61,411 nt of DNA, taken from NCBI GenBank assembly GCA_045649505.1, contig JAZRQA010000020.1, forward strand, positions 1-61,411, given 5' to 3'. Position 1 is the stretch's first letter; every line of letters begins with the position of its first letter. The notes under the pieces are model-generated. The model was not told where the DNA came from. It searched no databases and saw only the letters and a list, made by a program, of their open reading frames with translations. This DNA comes from SIG587 sp045649505 (GTDB lineage: Bacteria > Bacillota > Clostridia > Oscillospirales > Acutalibacteraceae). The position numbers were made by a program, and so were the translations under genes. Of the stretch, positions 17,863-26,776 are shown one piece after another.

Positions 17863-19236
17863 ATGAAAAACAGCGACAAAAATATGGAAACGGTTGTTGC
17901 TCTTGCAAAGGGCAGAGGCTTTGTGTATTCGGGTTCCGAAATATACGGCGGCCTTTCAAATACCTGGGATTACGGCCCTCTTGGTGTAGAGCTTAAAAAC
18001 AATGTAAAAAAAGCATGGTGGAAAAAGTTTGTTCAGGAAAATCCATATAATGTAGGACTTGACAGCGCTATTTTAATGAACCCTCAGGTATGGGTTGCTT
18101 CGGGTCACGTTGGCGGTTTCTCTGACCCTCTTATGGACTGTAAGGCTTGCAAAACAAGACACCGTGCCGATAAGCTTATTGAGGATACAGGAGTAAATCC
18201 CGCGGGCTGGAGCTTTGAGCAGATGTCCGATTACATCAAAGAAAAGGGTATCGTATGTCCCGATTGCGGCAAGTGCGATTTTACCGATATAAGAAAATTC
18301 AATCTTATGTTTAAAACTTTCCAGGGAGTAACCGAGGATGCAAAAAATGAAATATATCTTCGCCCTGAAACCGCACAGGGAATATTCGTGAACTTTGCAA
18401 ACATTCAGCGTACAACAAGAAGAAAGCTGCCTTTCGGCGTTTGTCAGGTGGGTAAATCCTTCCGTAACGAGATTACTCCCGGTAACTTTATTTTCCGTAC
18501 TCGTGAGTTTGAGCAGATGGAGCTTGAGTTCTTCTGTAAACCCGGTACCGACCTTGAGTGGTTTGCTTACTGGAAACAGTACTGCAAGGATTGGCTTTTA
18601 AACCTCGGTATAAAGGAGGAAAACTTAAGACTGCGCGACCACGAGCAGGAAGAGCTTTCTCACTACTCTAATGCTACTACCGATTTTGAGTTTTTATTCC
18701 CCTTCGGTTGGGGTGAGCTTTGGGGTATTGCCGACCGTACCGACTTTGACCTTACAGCGCATCAAAATCACTCTACAAAGAGCCTTGAGTATTTTGATCA
18801 GGAAACAAATGAAAAGTTTGTTCCTTATGTTATTGAGCCTTCCCTCGGTGCTGACCGTGTACTGCTCGCTTTCCTTTGCGATGCCTACGATGAGGAGATT
18901 GACGATAAGGGTGATACCCGTGTAGTTTTGCGTCTGCATCCTGCACTTGCACCGTATAAGGCGGCTGTTTTACCCCTTTCCAAAAAATTGGCAGAGCCCG
19001 CAGGCAAAATTTTTGCCGACCTTTCAAAATACTTTATGGTTGATTATGATGATGCAGGCTCCATCGGTAAGCGTTACCGCCGCGAGGATGAAATAGGTAC
19101 TCCTGTTTGCATTACCTACGATTTCGATTCCGAAAATGACGGCTGTGTAACCGTGCGCGACCGTGACACTATGGAGCAGACCCGTATCCCCATATCACAG
19201 CTTAAAGAATATCTTGAAAAAAAGCTTGAATTCTAA
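17863..19236 (+). CDS. glyS: Glycyl-tRNA synthetase, single-chain alpha2 type
   Basis: A 457-residue class II enzyme that charges tRNA-Gly. The N-terminus VYSGSEIYGGLSNTWDYGP, motif 2 (FRNEITPGNFIFRTREF) and motif 3 (SLGADRVLLAFL) are complete. A C-terminal anticodon-binding domain covers about 350-455. A Cys pair region (CKACKTRH and CPDCGKCDF) in the insert suggests a zinc site. This is the eukaryote-like homodimer form (also named glyQS), not the alpha2-beta2 type. GGGGCG precedes the ATG. Confidence 0.96.
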   Translation: MKNSDKNMETVVALAKGRGFVYSGSEIYGGLSNTWDYGPLGVELKNNVKKAWWKKFVQENPYNVGLDSAILMNPQVWVASGHVGGFSDPLMDCKACKTRHRADKLIEDTGVNPAGWSFEQMSDYIKEKGIVCPDCGKCDFTDIRKFNLMFKTFQGVTEDAKNEIYLRPETAQGIFVNFANIQRTTRRKLPFGVCQVGKSFRNEITPGNFIFRTREFEQMELEFFCKPGTDLEWFAYWKQYCKDWLLNLGIKEENLRLRDHEQEELSHYSNATTDFEFLFPFGWGELWGIADRTDFDLTAHQNHSTKSLEYFDQETNEKFVPYVIEPSLGADRVLLAFLCDAYDEEIDDKGDTRVVLRLHPALAPYKAAVLPLSKKLAEPAGKIFADLSKYFMVDYDDAGSIGKRYRREDEIGTPVCITYDFDSENDGCVTVRDRDTMEQTRIPISQLKEYLEKKLEF

Positions 19237-19240
19237 TAGT

Positions 19241-19268
19241 AAAAACCCACGCTACGGCGTGGGTTTTT
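19241..19268. terminator. Bidirectional terminator between glyS and maf
   Basis: CCCACGC-TACG-GCGTGGG with T5 on the right and A5 on the left. Confidence 0.9.
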
Positions 19269-19272
19269 GTTT

Positions 19273-19842
19273 TTAAAACAGGTTTAAATTAAGCTCCTTT
19301 GCCATATTGTAAAGAAGATTTACAGGCAGTCCCACTACATTGTAGTAGCATCCTTTAATGCCCTTTATATACGGTGCCGCAAGTCCCTGAATTGCATAGG
19401 CTCCTGCCTTATCGGTACATTCTCCCGTAGCAATATATGCCATAATTTCATCCTTGCTCATATCATCAAAAAGCACTCGGGTTTCCTCGTATTTGCTGAT
19501 AACCTTATCGCCGTGGATAAGGGTTAGTCCGCTTATAACGCTATGTTCACCGCCTGAAAGGGCACTCAGCATATTAAAGGCATCAGCCTCATCCTTGGGC
19601 TTTCCTAAAATTTTTCCATTTTTTACTACTACGGTGTCACAACCTATAATCAATGCATTATTATCAGCAATCTTTTTTGCAACACTGTGTGCTTTAATTT
19701 TGGAAAGCTCCTTGCAAAGTTTCCCTGCATCGGTTAAATTACTGCTTTCCTCAGCATCCGAAACAACTATCTCAAAATTTAATCCGAGCTGTGTTAAAAT
19801 TTCGCGTCGCCTTGGCGAGGCGGAGGCTAAAATAATTCTCAT
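19273..19842 (-). CDS. maf: Maf-type nucleoside triphosphate pyrophosphatase
   Basis: A 189-residue protein starting MRIILASASPRRREIL, with the Maf P-loop-like SASPRR and the catalytic Asp in IIGCDTVVV, plus GKPKDEADAF. Maf proteins hydrolyse dTTP/UTP or modified nucleotides to monophosphates and act as house-cleaning enzymes. The ATG at 19842 is preferred over the GTG at 19854, because GGGGTGA, the likely ribosome site, overlaps that GTG. Subfamily specificity (dTTP versus m7GTP) is not certain. Confidence 0.93.
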   Translation of the reverse strand: MRIILASASPRRREILTQLGLNFEIVVSDAEESSNLTDAGKLCKELSKIKAHSVAKKIADNNALIIGCDTVVVKNGKILGKPKDEADAFNMLSALSGGEHSVISGLTLIHGDKVISKYEETRVLFDDMSKDEIMAYIATGECTDKAGAYAIQGLAAPYIKGIKGCYYNVVGLPVNLLYNMAKELNLNLF

Positions 19843-19903
19843 AATATAAATCACCCCGTCTTTTATATTTTATCACACTTAAAAATAAACTGCAAATTAA
19901 ATA

Positions 19904-19932
19904 TTGATATTTATTTCTTTACAAAGTATAAT
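19904..19932 (+). promoter_or_regulatory. Promoter of the murD gene set
   Basis: TTGATA, 17-bp spacer, TATAAT. Transcription would start about 19939, one base past the A of the in-frame ATG at 19938, so that ATG cannot be used. Confidence 0.75.
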
Positions 19933-19967
19933 ATATTATGAATGAATATGTAACGGAGGCGTTTACC

Positions 19968-21347
19968 TTGGATTGCAAACAATTTTTTGAGCAAATTGCA
20001 AATAAAAAAATAGCCCTTTGCGGAATTGGTGTCAGCAATACACCCCTTATAATGAGCTTCCTTGAAAAGGGAGCAAGAGTTTTTGCCTGTGACCGTAGAA
20101 CAAGGGAGCAGATTGGCGAGCTTGCCGATAGGCTTGAAGCGGCAGGTGCCGAGCTTAAGCTTGGTGAGGGCTATCTTGATGATTTAGAGGTTGATATAAT
20201 TTTTCGTACTCCGGGTATGAGCTTTAATCTTCCTGAACTTGAATCGGCGCGTAAAAAAGGAATAGCCGTGACATCCGAAATGGAGGTATTCTTCGATCTT
20301 TGTCCCGCAACTATTTTTGCAGTTACGGGATCAGACGGTAAGACTACCACAACCACTCTTATTGCAAAAATGCTTGAGGCTCAGGGGAAGACGGTATATG
20401 TTGGTGGCAACATAGGCAATCCCTTGCTACCCGAAATTGAAAAGATAAAACCTGAGGATTTTGTTGTGGTTGAGCTTTCCTCCTTCCAGCTTATTTCTAT
20501 GCGAAAAAGCCCTGATGTTGCGGTGGTTACCAACGTAGCACCCAACCATCTTGATGTTCATAAGGATATGGATGAGTATGTGCAGTCAAAGAAAAACGTT
20601 CTGCTTCATCAAAACGCCTTTTCACGCACCGTACTTAACTACGATAATGAAATAACCAACGATTTCCGAAGAGATGTCCGCGGTCAGTCACTGGGCTTTA
20701 GTATGGAGCGTCAGGTTAAAAACGGTGCCTGGCTGGCAGGTGACGGTATGCTGCATATGGCGTACCGCGGTATTGATGCGCCCGTTATGCACAAAAGCGA
20801 AATTGCTATTCTCGGCGACCACAATGTGCAAAACTATCTCGCTGCAATATCTGCAGTTTGGGGTTATGTCGGTGCCGATGAAATTAGAAAGGTTGCCAGG
20901 CAGTTCAAGGGTGTTGAGCACCGTATTGAGTTTGTAAGGGAGATAAACGGCGTCAGATATTATAATGACTCCATTGCCTCAAGCCCCACCCGAACCATTG
21001 CAGGACTTAAGGCTTTTGATCGCAAGGTAATTCTTCTTGCAGGCGGCTATGATAAGCACATTCCGTTTGAGCCTATGGCACCCTATGTAATTGATAAGGT
21101 GAAGCTTTTGCTTCTTTCGGGACCCACAGCCGATAAAATTGAGAAGTGCATAGTAAACGACCCTTATTATAAAGGGTCTCCCGAGATTATTCGTATAAAG
21201 GATATTGATGAGGGAGTAAAAATTGCCCACGAGCGCGCTACACAGGGTGATATTGTTACCTTAAGCCCCGCCTGCGCTTCCTTTGATGCATTTCCAAATT
21301 TCGCCGCCCGCGGAAATCACTTTAAAAATCTGGTAGAAAATCTGTAA
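19968..21347 (+). CDS. murD: UDP-N-acetylmuramoylalanine--D-glutamate ligase
   Basis: A 459-residue cytoplasmic Mur ligase that adds D-Glu to UDP-MurNAc-L-Ala. The N-terminal UDP-binding domain has LCGIGVSNT. The central ATPase has the P-loop GSDGKTTTTTLIAKML. The C-terminal domain has YNDSIASSPTRT and LLAGGYDKH. The start is taken as the TTG at 19968, which has GGAGG eight bases upstream; the ATG ten codons earlier has no ribosome site and lies at the predicted transcript start. It overlaps the next gene by one base (TAATG). No other mur genes are nearby. Confidence 0.95.
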   Translation: MDCKQFFEQIANKKIALCGIGVSNTPLIMSFLEKGARVFACDRRTREQIGELADRLEAAGAELKLGEGYLDDLEVDIIFRTPGMSFNLPELESARKKGIAVTSEMEVFFDLCPATIFAVTGSDGKTTTTTLIAKMLEAQGKTVYVGGNIGNPLLPEIEKIKPEDFVVVELSSFQLISMRKSPDVAVVTNVAPNHLDVHKDMDEYVQSKKNVLLHQNAFSRTVLNYDNEITNDFRRDVRGQSLGFSMERQVKNGAWLAGDGMLHMAYRGIDAPVMHKSEIAILGDHNVQNYLAAISAVWGYVGADEIRKVARQFKGVEHRIEFVREINGVRYYNDSIASSPTRTIAGLKAFDRKVILLAGGYDKHIPFEPMAPYVIDKVKLLLLSGPTADKIEKCIVNDPYYKGSPEIIRIKDIDEGVKIAHERATQGDIVTLSPACASFDAFPNFAARGNHFKNLVENL

Positions 21348-22360
21348 TGAAAATGTATAACGTTTTAGAAAATCTGTGTAACAATGTAGCGGTTGGCACC
21401 CTAACATCTGCCGTAAATTACGCTAAAGATACGCTATCAGGCGTTGCCGAAATAAAGCCGCTTTCAGGTCTTTCCTTTGTTGCAAGGCTAAAGGGTAAAA
21501 GCAACTATACAGTTATGGTTGAAGCCCATATTGATGAGGTTGGCTTCATTGTTACGGATATAACTGATGACGGTTTTGTCCGGGTTGCTCCTTGTGGCGG
21601 TATTGATTGCCGTATCCTCCCTGCCGCGCCTGTTACAGTTTGGGGGAAAGAGGAGGTATCGGGAGTATTCTGCAGTACACCGCCTCACCTTTTAAAGGGG
21701 GAGAGTGAGTGCTTGGAGATTACCGACATGTATATTGATACCTGTCTTGGTAAGCGGGCTAATCAGGTTATACAAAAAGGTGATTTTGTTACCTACCGCG
21801 CAAAATTTCAACCCCTTATGGGGGATAGGGTAACGGCAAAAAGTCTTGATGACCGAGCTGCCTGCGCTGTTTTGATTGAGCTTTGCAACAGGCTTTGCAA
21901 AAGCGAACTGCCTTGCAATATAGATTTCCTCTTTGCCGATGGCGAGGAGCTGGGCTGCCGCGGCAGTAAGACTGCAGGCTTTGCCCTCGCCCCCGATGAA
22001 GCGGTAGTCATAGATGTAAGCTTTGCCGATGCTCCCGATGTACCGCCCTCAAAATGTGGGAAGCTGGGGTCAGGCGCAATGATAGGCATTTCACCCGTGC
22101 TTGACCGCAAAATAACGAATACCCTTATAAGCATTGCCCGCAATAAAAATATTCCCTATCAGGAGGAGGTTATGGGCCAGCGCACCGGAACTGATGCCGA
22201 TTCTGTTACCCTAACTGCCCAAGGTATACCGTGCGGACTTATTTCCATTCCTGAGCGGAATATGCACACCCCGTGTGAAATAGTCGATATTAAGGATATT
22301 ATGGGCGTTTGCGATATATTAGAGGAATATCTGCTTAAAGGGGGTGCCCTTTGTGACTGA
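21347..22360 (+). CDS. M42 family metallopeptidase (glutamyl aminopeptidase-like), first copy
   Basis: A 337-residue cocatalytic zinc aminopeptidase. Metal and catalytic residues are readable: His in EAHIDEVG, Asp in KSLDDRAAC, Glu-Glu in DGEELGCRG, Asp in VIDVSFAD, and His in NMHTPCEI. M42 enzymes form tetrahedral dodecamers that clip N-terminal residues from peptides in the cytosol. Its ATG overlaps the murD stop, and its end overlaps the second M42 gene by eight bases. The two copies are only moderately alike, so this is an old duplication. Confidence 0.92.
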   Translation: MKMYNVLENLCNNVAVGTLTSAVNYAKDTLSGVAEIKPLSGLSFVARLKGKSNYTVMVEAHIDEVGFIVTDITDDGFVRVAPCGGIDCRILPAAPVTVWGKEEVSGVFCSTPPHLLKGESECLEITDMYIDTCLGKRANQVIQKGDFVTYRAKFQPLMGDRVTAKSLDDRAACAVLIELCNRLCKSELPCNIDFLFADGEELGCRGSKTAGFALAPDEAVVIDVSFADAPDVPPSKCGKLGSGAMIGISPVLDRKITNTLISIARNKNIPYQEEVMGQRTGTDADSVTLTAQGIPCGLISIPERNMHTPCEIVDIKDIMGVCDILEEYLLKGGALCD

Positions 22361-23360
22361 ACTGCTACGTGAACTTTGCTGTCTTCACGGTGCGTCAGGT
22401 AATGAAGATGCCGTGCGTGAGTTTATAATAGAAAAAATCAAAGACCACTGTGAATACCGTGTGGATAAAATGGGTAATATTATTGCCCATAAAAAGGGCA
22501 AAAAGACAAGTGCAAATAAAATTATGGTCGATGCCCATATGGACGAGGTTGGCCTGATTATCACAAATATTGATGATAACGGATTTTTGCGATTTGAATG
22601 CGTAGGCGGAATAGATGCCGCTGTGATTCTTGCTCGCAGAGTATGGATAAACGGTACAATTCCCGGTGTTATCGGTTTAAAGCCGGTACATCTTACCGAT
22701 AAAGAAGATGCTAAAAAATATCCCGATAAAGATAACCTTTATATAGATATCGGTGCCACCGATAAGGCACAGGCACTTAAAAAGGTTTCCCTCGGCGACT
22801 TTGCTGTGTTTGACAGCGAGTTTGTTTTAAGCGGTGATATTATAAAGGCAAAGGCTATTGATGACCGCGCAGGATGTGCGGTACTTATAAAGATTTTACG
22901 CGAAGATGCTGATTACGATTTCACCGCTACCTTTACCGTTCAAGAAGAAATCGGTTGTCGCGGTGCAAAGGTTGCAGCATTTGCTATAGACCCCGATTTT
23001 GCGATTATATTGGAGGCTACCACCGCTGCCGATATTGCAGATGTTGCACAGGATAAAAGGGTATGCGCTTTGGGTGACGGCCCCGCAGTTTCCTTTATGG
23101 ATAAAAGTACCCTGTATGACAGAGCACTGTATAACTATGCCTTAAACTGTCAAAAAAAATGCCAGCCAAAGGCGATGGTTTCGGGAGGAAATAATTCAGG
23201 CGCGGTGCATCTGAGCCGCGAGGGCGTAAGGACGATGGCGATTTCGCTACCCTGCCGTTATATACATTCCCCCTCATGTGTGGCAAATATAAATGATATA
23301 AACGGTATGTACGACCTTGTAAGGCAGATGATTACAGCCGTTGGTAACGGTGAGGTATGA
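22353..23360 (+). CDS. M42 family metallopeptidase, second copy
   Basis: A 335-residue paralogue of the preceding gene. It keeps His (DAHMDEVG), Asp (KAIDDRAGC), Glu-Glu (VQEEIGCRG), Glu where the first copy has Asp (ILEATTAAD), and His (RYIHSPSC), so it should be active. The Asp/Glu difference at a metal ligand may mean a different side-chain preference, or that the two form a mixed shell; this is inference. The start is GTG at 22353, with AGGGGG eight bases upstream. Confidence 0.92.
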   Translation: MTELLRELCCLHGASGNEDAVREFIIEKIKDHCEYRVDKMGNIIAHKKGKKTSANKIMVDAHMDEVGLIITNIDDNGFLRFECVGGIDAAVILARRVWINGTIPGVIGLKPVHLTDKEDAKKYPDKDNLYIDIGATDKAQALKKVSLGDFAVFDSEFVLSGDIIKAKAIDDRAGCAVLIKILREDADYDFTATFTVQEEIGCRGAKVAAFAIDPDFAIILEATTAADIADVAQDKRVCALGDGPAVSFMDKSTLYDRALYNYALNCQKKCQPKAMVSGGNNSGAVHLSREGVRTMAISLPCRYIHSPSCVANINDINGMYDLVRQMITAVGNGEV

Positions 23361-24040
23361 TAACCCTGATAAGTACCTTGCCCGAGGTCGAGGCTGACAG
23401 CGCCGTTCTGGCAAGGATAAAATGTACCTTTTGCGCTTACGGCAAATATCCCGATATTGCTCTTTTCTGGCAACAGACCAATGATAGCGGCGAGATTATA
23501 TCCCTGCTTTGTAGCTTTGATAACAATATGACCGTATGGTCAAAAAGTGCCGATGCCGAACTTAAAAATTTTATTTCGGCTATCCGTGCTGCCACCGTCT
23601 TTGCCGAGGCGGATGTAGCGGCAAGCTTGGGCGTAAGAGGTGACAGTCTTTACGCAGTTATGACCTTAAGCGGCGCGACAGACACAAAAAATATTGTGAA
23701 TACTGATGCGCTTTATGAAATATTTAAAGGTGAGTTTAATATAGTAAGGGCAGAATTTATAGCCGATGTTTCACATAGACTGCGCCACGGCAGCGGAAAA
23801 TGCGTAATAAAAGAAAACTCTGCTGCCTTTATGCAACTGAGTGAAACCTGCGGATATATAACAGGCATAGTTGTCGCGGAAAAAGACCGATTTAAAGGGC
23901 AGGGAAGTGCGCTGCTCGGTGAGCTGCTTGAGCTTAATAAGCAAATGAAGGTTTATGCTTGCTGTAGCGAAAAGGTTTTACCTTTTTATATAAAAAACAA
24001 TTTTTCAAAAATTAGTCCTTGTGTGATTGGAAGTATATAA
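23357..24040 (+). CDS. GNAT-fold acetyltransferase-like protein
   Basis: A 227-residue protein. The C-terminal third has a GNAT acetyl-CoA site: ITGIVVAEKDRFKGQGSALL, then KVLPFYIKNNF, which match motifs A and B. The N-terminal two thirds (about 1-140) are not recognised and may be a second, degenerate GNAT half. The substrate is unknown. Its ATG overlaps the preceding stop (ATGA), and the next gene begins directly after its stop, so it belongs to the murD-M42 transcription unit. Confidence 0.7.
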   Translation: MITLISTLPEVEADSAVLARIKCTFCAYGKYPDIALFWQQTNDSGEIISLLCSFDNNMTVWSKSADAELKNFISAIRAATVFAEADVAASLGVRGDSLYAVMTLSGATDTKNIVNTDALYEIFKGEFNIVRAEFIADVSHRLRHGSGKCVIKENSAAFMQLSETCGYITGIVVAEKDRFKGQGSALLGELLELNKQMKVYACCSEKVLPFYIKNNFSKISPCVIGSI

Positions 24041-25309
24041 ATGGATTTTTTCAGTATTGACACCCGTCTTGAAGATATGGATAAAAAGGCTTTAGCAAAA
24101 TGTAAAGATGCCTTTGAGCGTATAGACGAAATAACCGAGTATAATCAACAAAAGGTGCTTTCTGCTTTTATCAAGAACCGTATAAGTGAGGCGCATTTGG
24201 GTACCTCTACAGGATATGGCTACGGTGACAGAGGCAGAGATGCCCTTGATACCGTTTTGGCAGATTGCTTTGGTTGTGAGGATGCCCTTATACGCCATAG
24301 CTTTGCCTCTGGAACGCATACTCTAACCGTTGCTCTGTTTGGACTTTTACGCCCCGGAGATAAAATGCTTTGCGTAACGGGCAGACCGTACGATACCCTT
24401 ATAGGTGTTCTGGGCATTGACTGTAAAACCGATGGTTCTCTTGCCGATTTCGGCGTGGAATATGATGAGGTTGCGTTAAAACCTGACGGCACTGTTGACC
24501 TTGACGGTATTACCGAAAAGCTTAAAAATAATAAATACCGCATGGTATACATTCAGCGCTCCCGCGGCTACAGTTTGCGAGCGAGCCTGCATATTGCCGA
24601 TATAAAGACAATTTGCGACACCGTGCGCAAGGTCGATACCGATACATATATTATGGTCGATAACTGCTACGGTGAGTTTGTTGAAAGACTGGAACCCACA
24701 CAGGTTGGTGCCGATATTATGGCGGGTTCGCTTATTAAAAATGTCGGCGGTGGTATAGCCCCTACGGGCGGCTATATTGCAGGCAGAGCCGACCTTATTG
24801 AAAAGTGTGCCTATCGTATGACCTGTCCAGGTGTTGGGCGCGAGGTCGGTGCTACTCTTGGACATAATCGTGAGCTTTATATGGGCCTTTTTTCGGCTCC
24901 CCATGTGACGGGTGAGGCTGTTAAGACCGCCGTTTACGCCGCAGCATTGTTTGAGTTATTAGGTTTTGATGTAACGCCTAAGTGTGAGGAAACAAGGGCA
25001 GATATAATTCAAAGTGTAATTTTAGGCAGTGCCGAGGGACTTGTTGCCTTTTGCCGCGGTATGCAAAGCGGCGCTCCTATTGATTCCTTTGTTGTACCCG
25101 AGCCTTGGGATATGCCGGGGTATGATGATCCCGTAATTATGGCCGCAGGTGCCTTTACTCTTGGGGCTTCAATCGAGCTTTCGGCTGACGGCCCTTTGCG
25201 AGAGCCTTATGCCGCGTGGATGCAGGGTGGACTTAATTTTCATAGTGCCAAGGCGGGCGTACTGCTTGCGGCACAAAGTATGCTCGACTGCCAAGTCATA
25301 AAATTATAA
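24041..25309 (+). CDS. PLP-dependent methionine gamma-lyase family protein (aluminium-resistance type)
   Basis: A 422-residue fold type I PLP enzyme of the family often named aluminum resistance protein or methionine gamma-lyase family. The PLP Lys is in MAGSLIKNVGGGIAPTGG (about 235), with the phosphate-binding loop at HSFASGTHT (about 87) and Asp in YIMVDNCYGEF (about 208). Members are thought to cleave sulfur amino acids, but the substrate is not well established. Last gene of the run begun by murD, closed by a terminator. Its ATG directly follows the preceding stop. Confidence 0.88.
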   Translation: MDFFSIDTRLEDMDKKALAKCKDAFERIDEITEYNQQKVLSAFIKNRISEAHLGTSTGYGYGDRGRDALDTVLADCFGCEDALIRHSFASGTHTLTVALFGLLRPGDKMLCVTGRPYDTLIGVLGIDCKTDGSLADFGVEYDEVALKPDGTVDLDGITEKLKNNKYRMVYIQRSRGYSLRASLHIADIKTICDTVRKVDTDTYIMVDNCYGEFVERLEPTQVGADIMAGSLIKNVGGGIAPTGGYIAGRADLIEKCAYRMTCPGVGREVGATLGHNRELYMGLFSAPHVTGEAVKTAVYAAALFELLGFDVTPKCEETRADIIQSVILGSAEGLVAFCRGMQSGAPIDSFVVPEPWDMPGYDDPVIMAAGAFTLGASIELSADGPLREPYAAWMQGGLNFHSAKAGVLLAAQSMLDCQVIKL

Positions 25310-25317
25310 TTTTAAGT

Positions 25318-25355
25318 GAATATCCGCCGAAAATAACGGCGGATATTCTTTTTTA
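25318..25355 (+). terminator. Terminator after the murD gene set
   Basis: GAATATCCGCC and its complement around a nine-base loop, followed by a run of six T. Confidence 0.88.
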
Positions 25356-25398
25356 TTATATTTAATATAACAGTGCAAATACTAATCTCGGTGATTTT

Positions 25399-25764
25399 AT
25401 GAAAAAATTCAGTAAGGTAAAAATTCTTCCTGTTCTCGGCGGAGTGCTTATAGGCATAGTCAACGGTATGCTCGGTGCGGGCGGCGGTATGTTTGCCGTA
25501 CCTACCTTGAAAAAAATCGGTATGGACCAAAAGCAGGCGCACGCAAATGCTGTGGCGGTTATTCTTCCAATTACCGTAATAAGCGTTATTTTGTATATAT
25601 GCCAGGGGAATGTAAAACTATCAGATGCCTTTGTTTATATACCCGGCGGTCTAGTGGGTTCTCTGGTTGGCACCCTTGTGCTCAGCAAAATTTCTCCCAC
25701 ACTTCTTAAAAGAATTTTCGGTGGCTTTATGGTTTGGGCAGGCGTGCGCCTGCTGCTTAAATGA
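25399..25764 (+). CDS. TSUP (TauE/SafE) half-transporter, first half
   Basis: A 121-residue membrane protein of about four helices with the TSUP signature GIVNGMLGAGGGMFAVP. Full TSUP proteins are about 250 residues with two such halves; this one is half-size and ends at a normal stop. The second half follows with a four-base ATGA overlap, so the pair is probably made in equal amounts and joins as a heterodimer. The family moves sulfite, sulfoacetate or related anions; the substrate is not known here. Confidence 0.82.
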   Translation: MKKFSKVKILPVLGGVLIGIVNGMLGAGGGMFAVPTLKKIGMDQKQAHANAVAVILPITVISVILYICQGNVKLSDAFVYIPGGLVGSLVGTLVLSKISPTLLKRIFGGFMVWAGVRLLLK

Positions 25765-26156
25765 ATATCATAGCCCACATTGCGGGGCTTCTTTCGGGAA
25801 TAATAGGCGGTATGGGACTTGGCGGCGGTGCCGTACTGCTCATATATCTTGCGGTATTCAAAGATGTACCTCAGCTTACCGCTCAGGGAATAAATCTAAT
25901 TTTCTTTGTGCCAATAGGGCTTTTAGCGGTCATAATATATTCCTTCAAAAAGCAGATAATTTGGAAGAAAACTCTGCTTCTCGCCGCGGGCGGTGTTGTC
26001 GGCGCGTTTGTAGGAATGGGAATTGTAAAGCTTATCGGCTCACACCTAACGGGAAAGATATTTGCAGTTTTGCTTATTTTTTTAGGTTTAAAGGAGATTT
26101 TTTCAAAATCCCCCTTGAAAAATCGCAAAAAAAATGATAAACTTAAAAAAGAATAA
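25761..26156 (+). CDS. TSUP (TauE/SafE) half-transporter, second half
   Basis: A 131-residue membrane protein with the matching repeat GLLSGIIGGMGLGGGAVLLIY, about four helices and a basic C-terminal tail (KNRKKNDKLKKE). It is the partner of the preceding half-gene. Both halves keep the conserved Gly-rich motif, so this is an arrangement and not decay. lexA begins 18 bases on. Confidence 0.82.
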   Translation: MNIIAHIAGLLSGIIGGMGLGGGAVLLIYLAVFKDVPQLTAQGINLIFFVPIGLLAVIIYSFKKQIIWKKTLLLAAGGVVGAFVGMGIVKLIGSHLTGKIFAVLLIFLGLKEIFSKSPLKNRKKNDKLKKE

Positions 26157-26174
26157 ATGTTCGGAGTGATTTGT

Positions 26175-26762
26175 TTGACTAAAAAGCCTCTTACCGAAAA
26201 GCAAACTGCGGTTTATCAGTATCTTGTTAAATGTTCGGGCGAAGGCTTACCGCCCACCGTGCGTGAAATATGCGCCGCAACGGGAATAAAGTCTACTTCT
26301 TCGGTACATGGAATTTTGCAGGTGCTCGAGGAAACGGGATATATTGAGCGTGACGCTCGTTATTCTCGCGCGATAAAGGTTGGCCGCGCCGCCGATTCGG
26401 TGCAGGTGCCGCTGTTGGGTAAAGTCACTGCAGGTGTACCTATACTTGCCGTTGAGCAGATTGAGGATTATATTGTATATCCCTCTAAGGATGCAACGGG
26501 GCTCTTTGCTCTGCGTGTTTCGGGCTACAGTATGCGTGATGCAGGTATCCTTGACGGAGATATTATAGTTGCCGATAAAAATGCCTACAGCCGTTCTGGT
26601 GATATAATTGTCGGTATGGATGGGGAAGAAGCGACCGTAAAACGTCTGCTTATAAAAGATGGGCAGGTAATATTTATGCCTGAAAACCCCGATTTTTCAC
26701 CTATTTACCCTAAAAATCCCGAGGTTCTCGGTAAGGTTGTAGGTTCGTATAGAAAGTATTAA
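26175..26762 (+). CDS. lexA: SOS repressor LexA
   Basis: A 195-residue repressor. The N-terminal winged helix covers PTVREICAATGIKSTSSVHG (about 24-43). The self-cleavage site is Ala-Gly in KVTAGVP (about 88). The serine/lysine dyad is Ser in SGYSMRDAG and Lys in EATVKRLL. RecA-bound ssDNA triggers cleavage. The start is TTG at 26175, with GGAG eight bases upstream; the ATG at 26157 has no ribosome site. No clear SOS box is seen just upstream. It may be transcribed with the TSUP pair. Confidence 0.95.
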   Translation: MTKKPLTEKQTAVYQYLVKCSGEGLPPTVREICAATGIKSTSSVHGILQVLEETGYIERDARYSRAIKVGRAADSVQVPLLGKVTAGVPILAVEQIEDYIVYPSKDATGLFALRVSGYSMRDAGILDGDIIVADKNAYSRSGDIIVGMDGEEATVKRLLIKDGQVIFMPENPDFSPIYPKNPEVLGKVVGSYRKY

Positions 26763-26776
26763 GGAATATGAAATTT

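Noticed and set aside
25667..26137. A 156-codon open frame across the TSUP pair
   Set aside because: It is out of frame with both half-transporters, which have clear family motifs; its translation has no recognisable motif.
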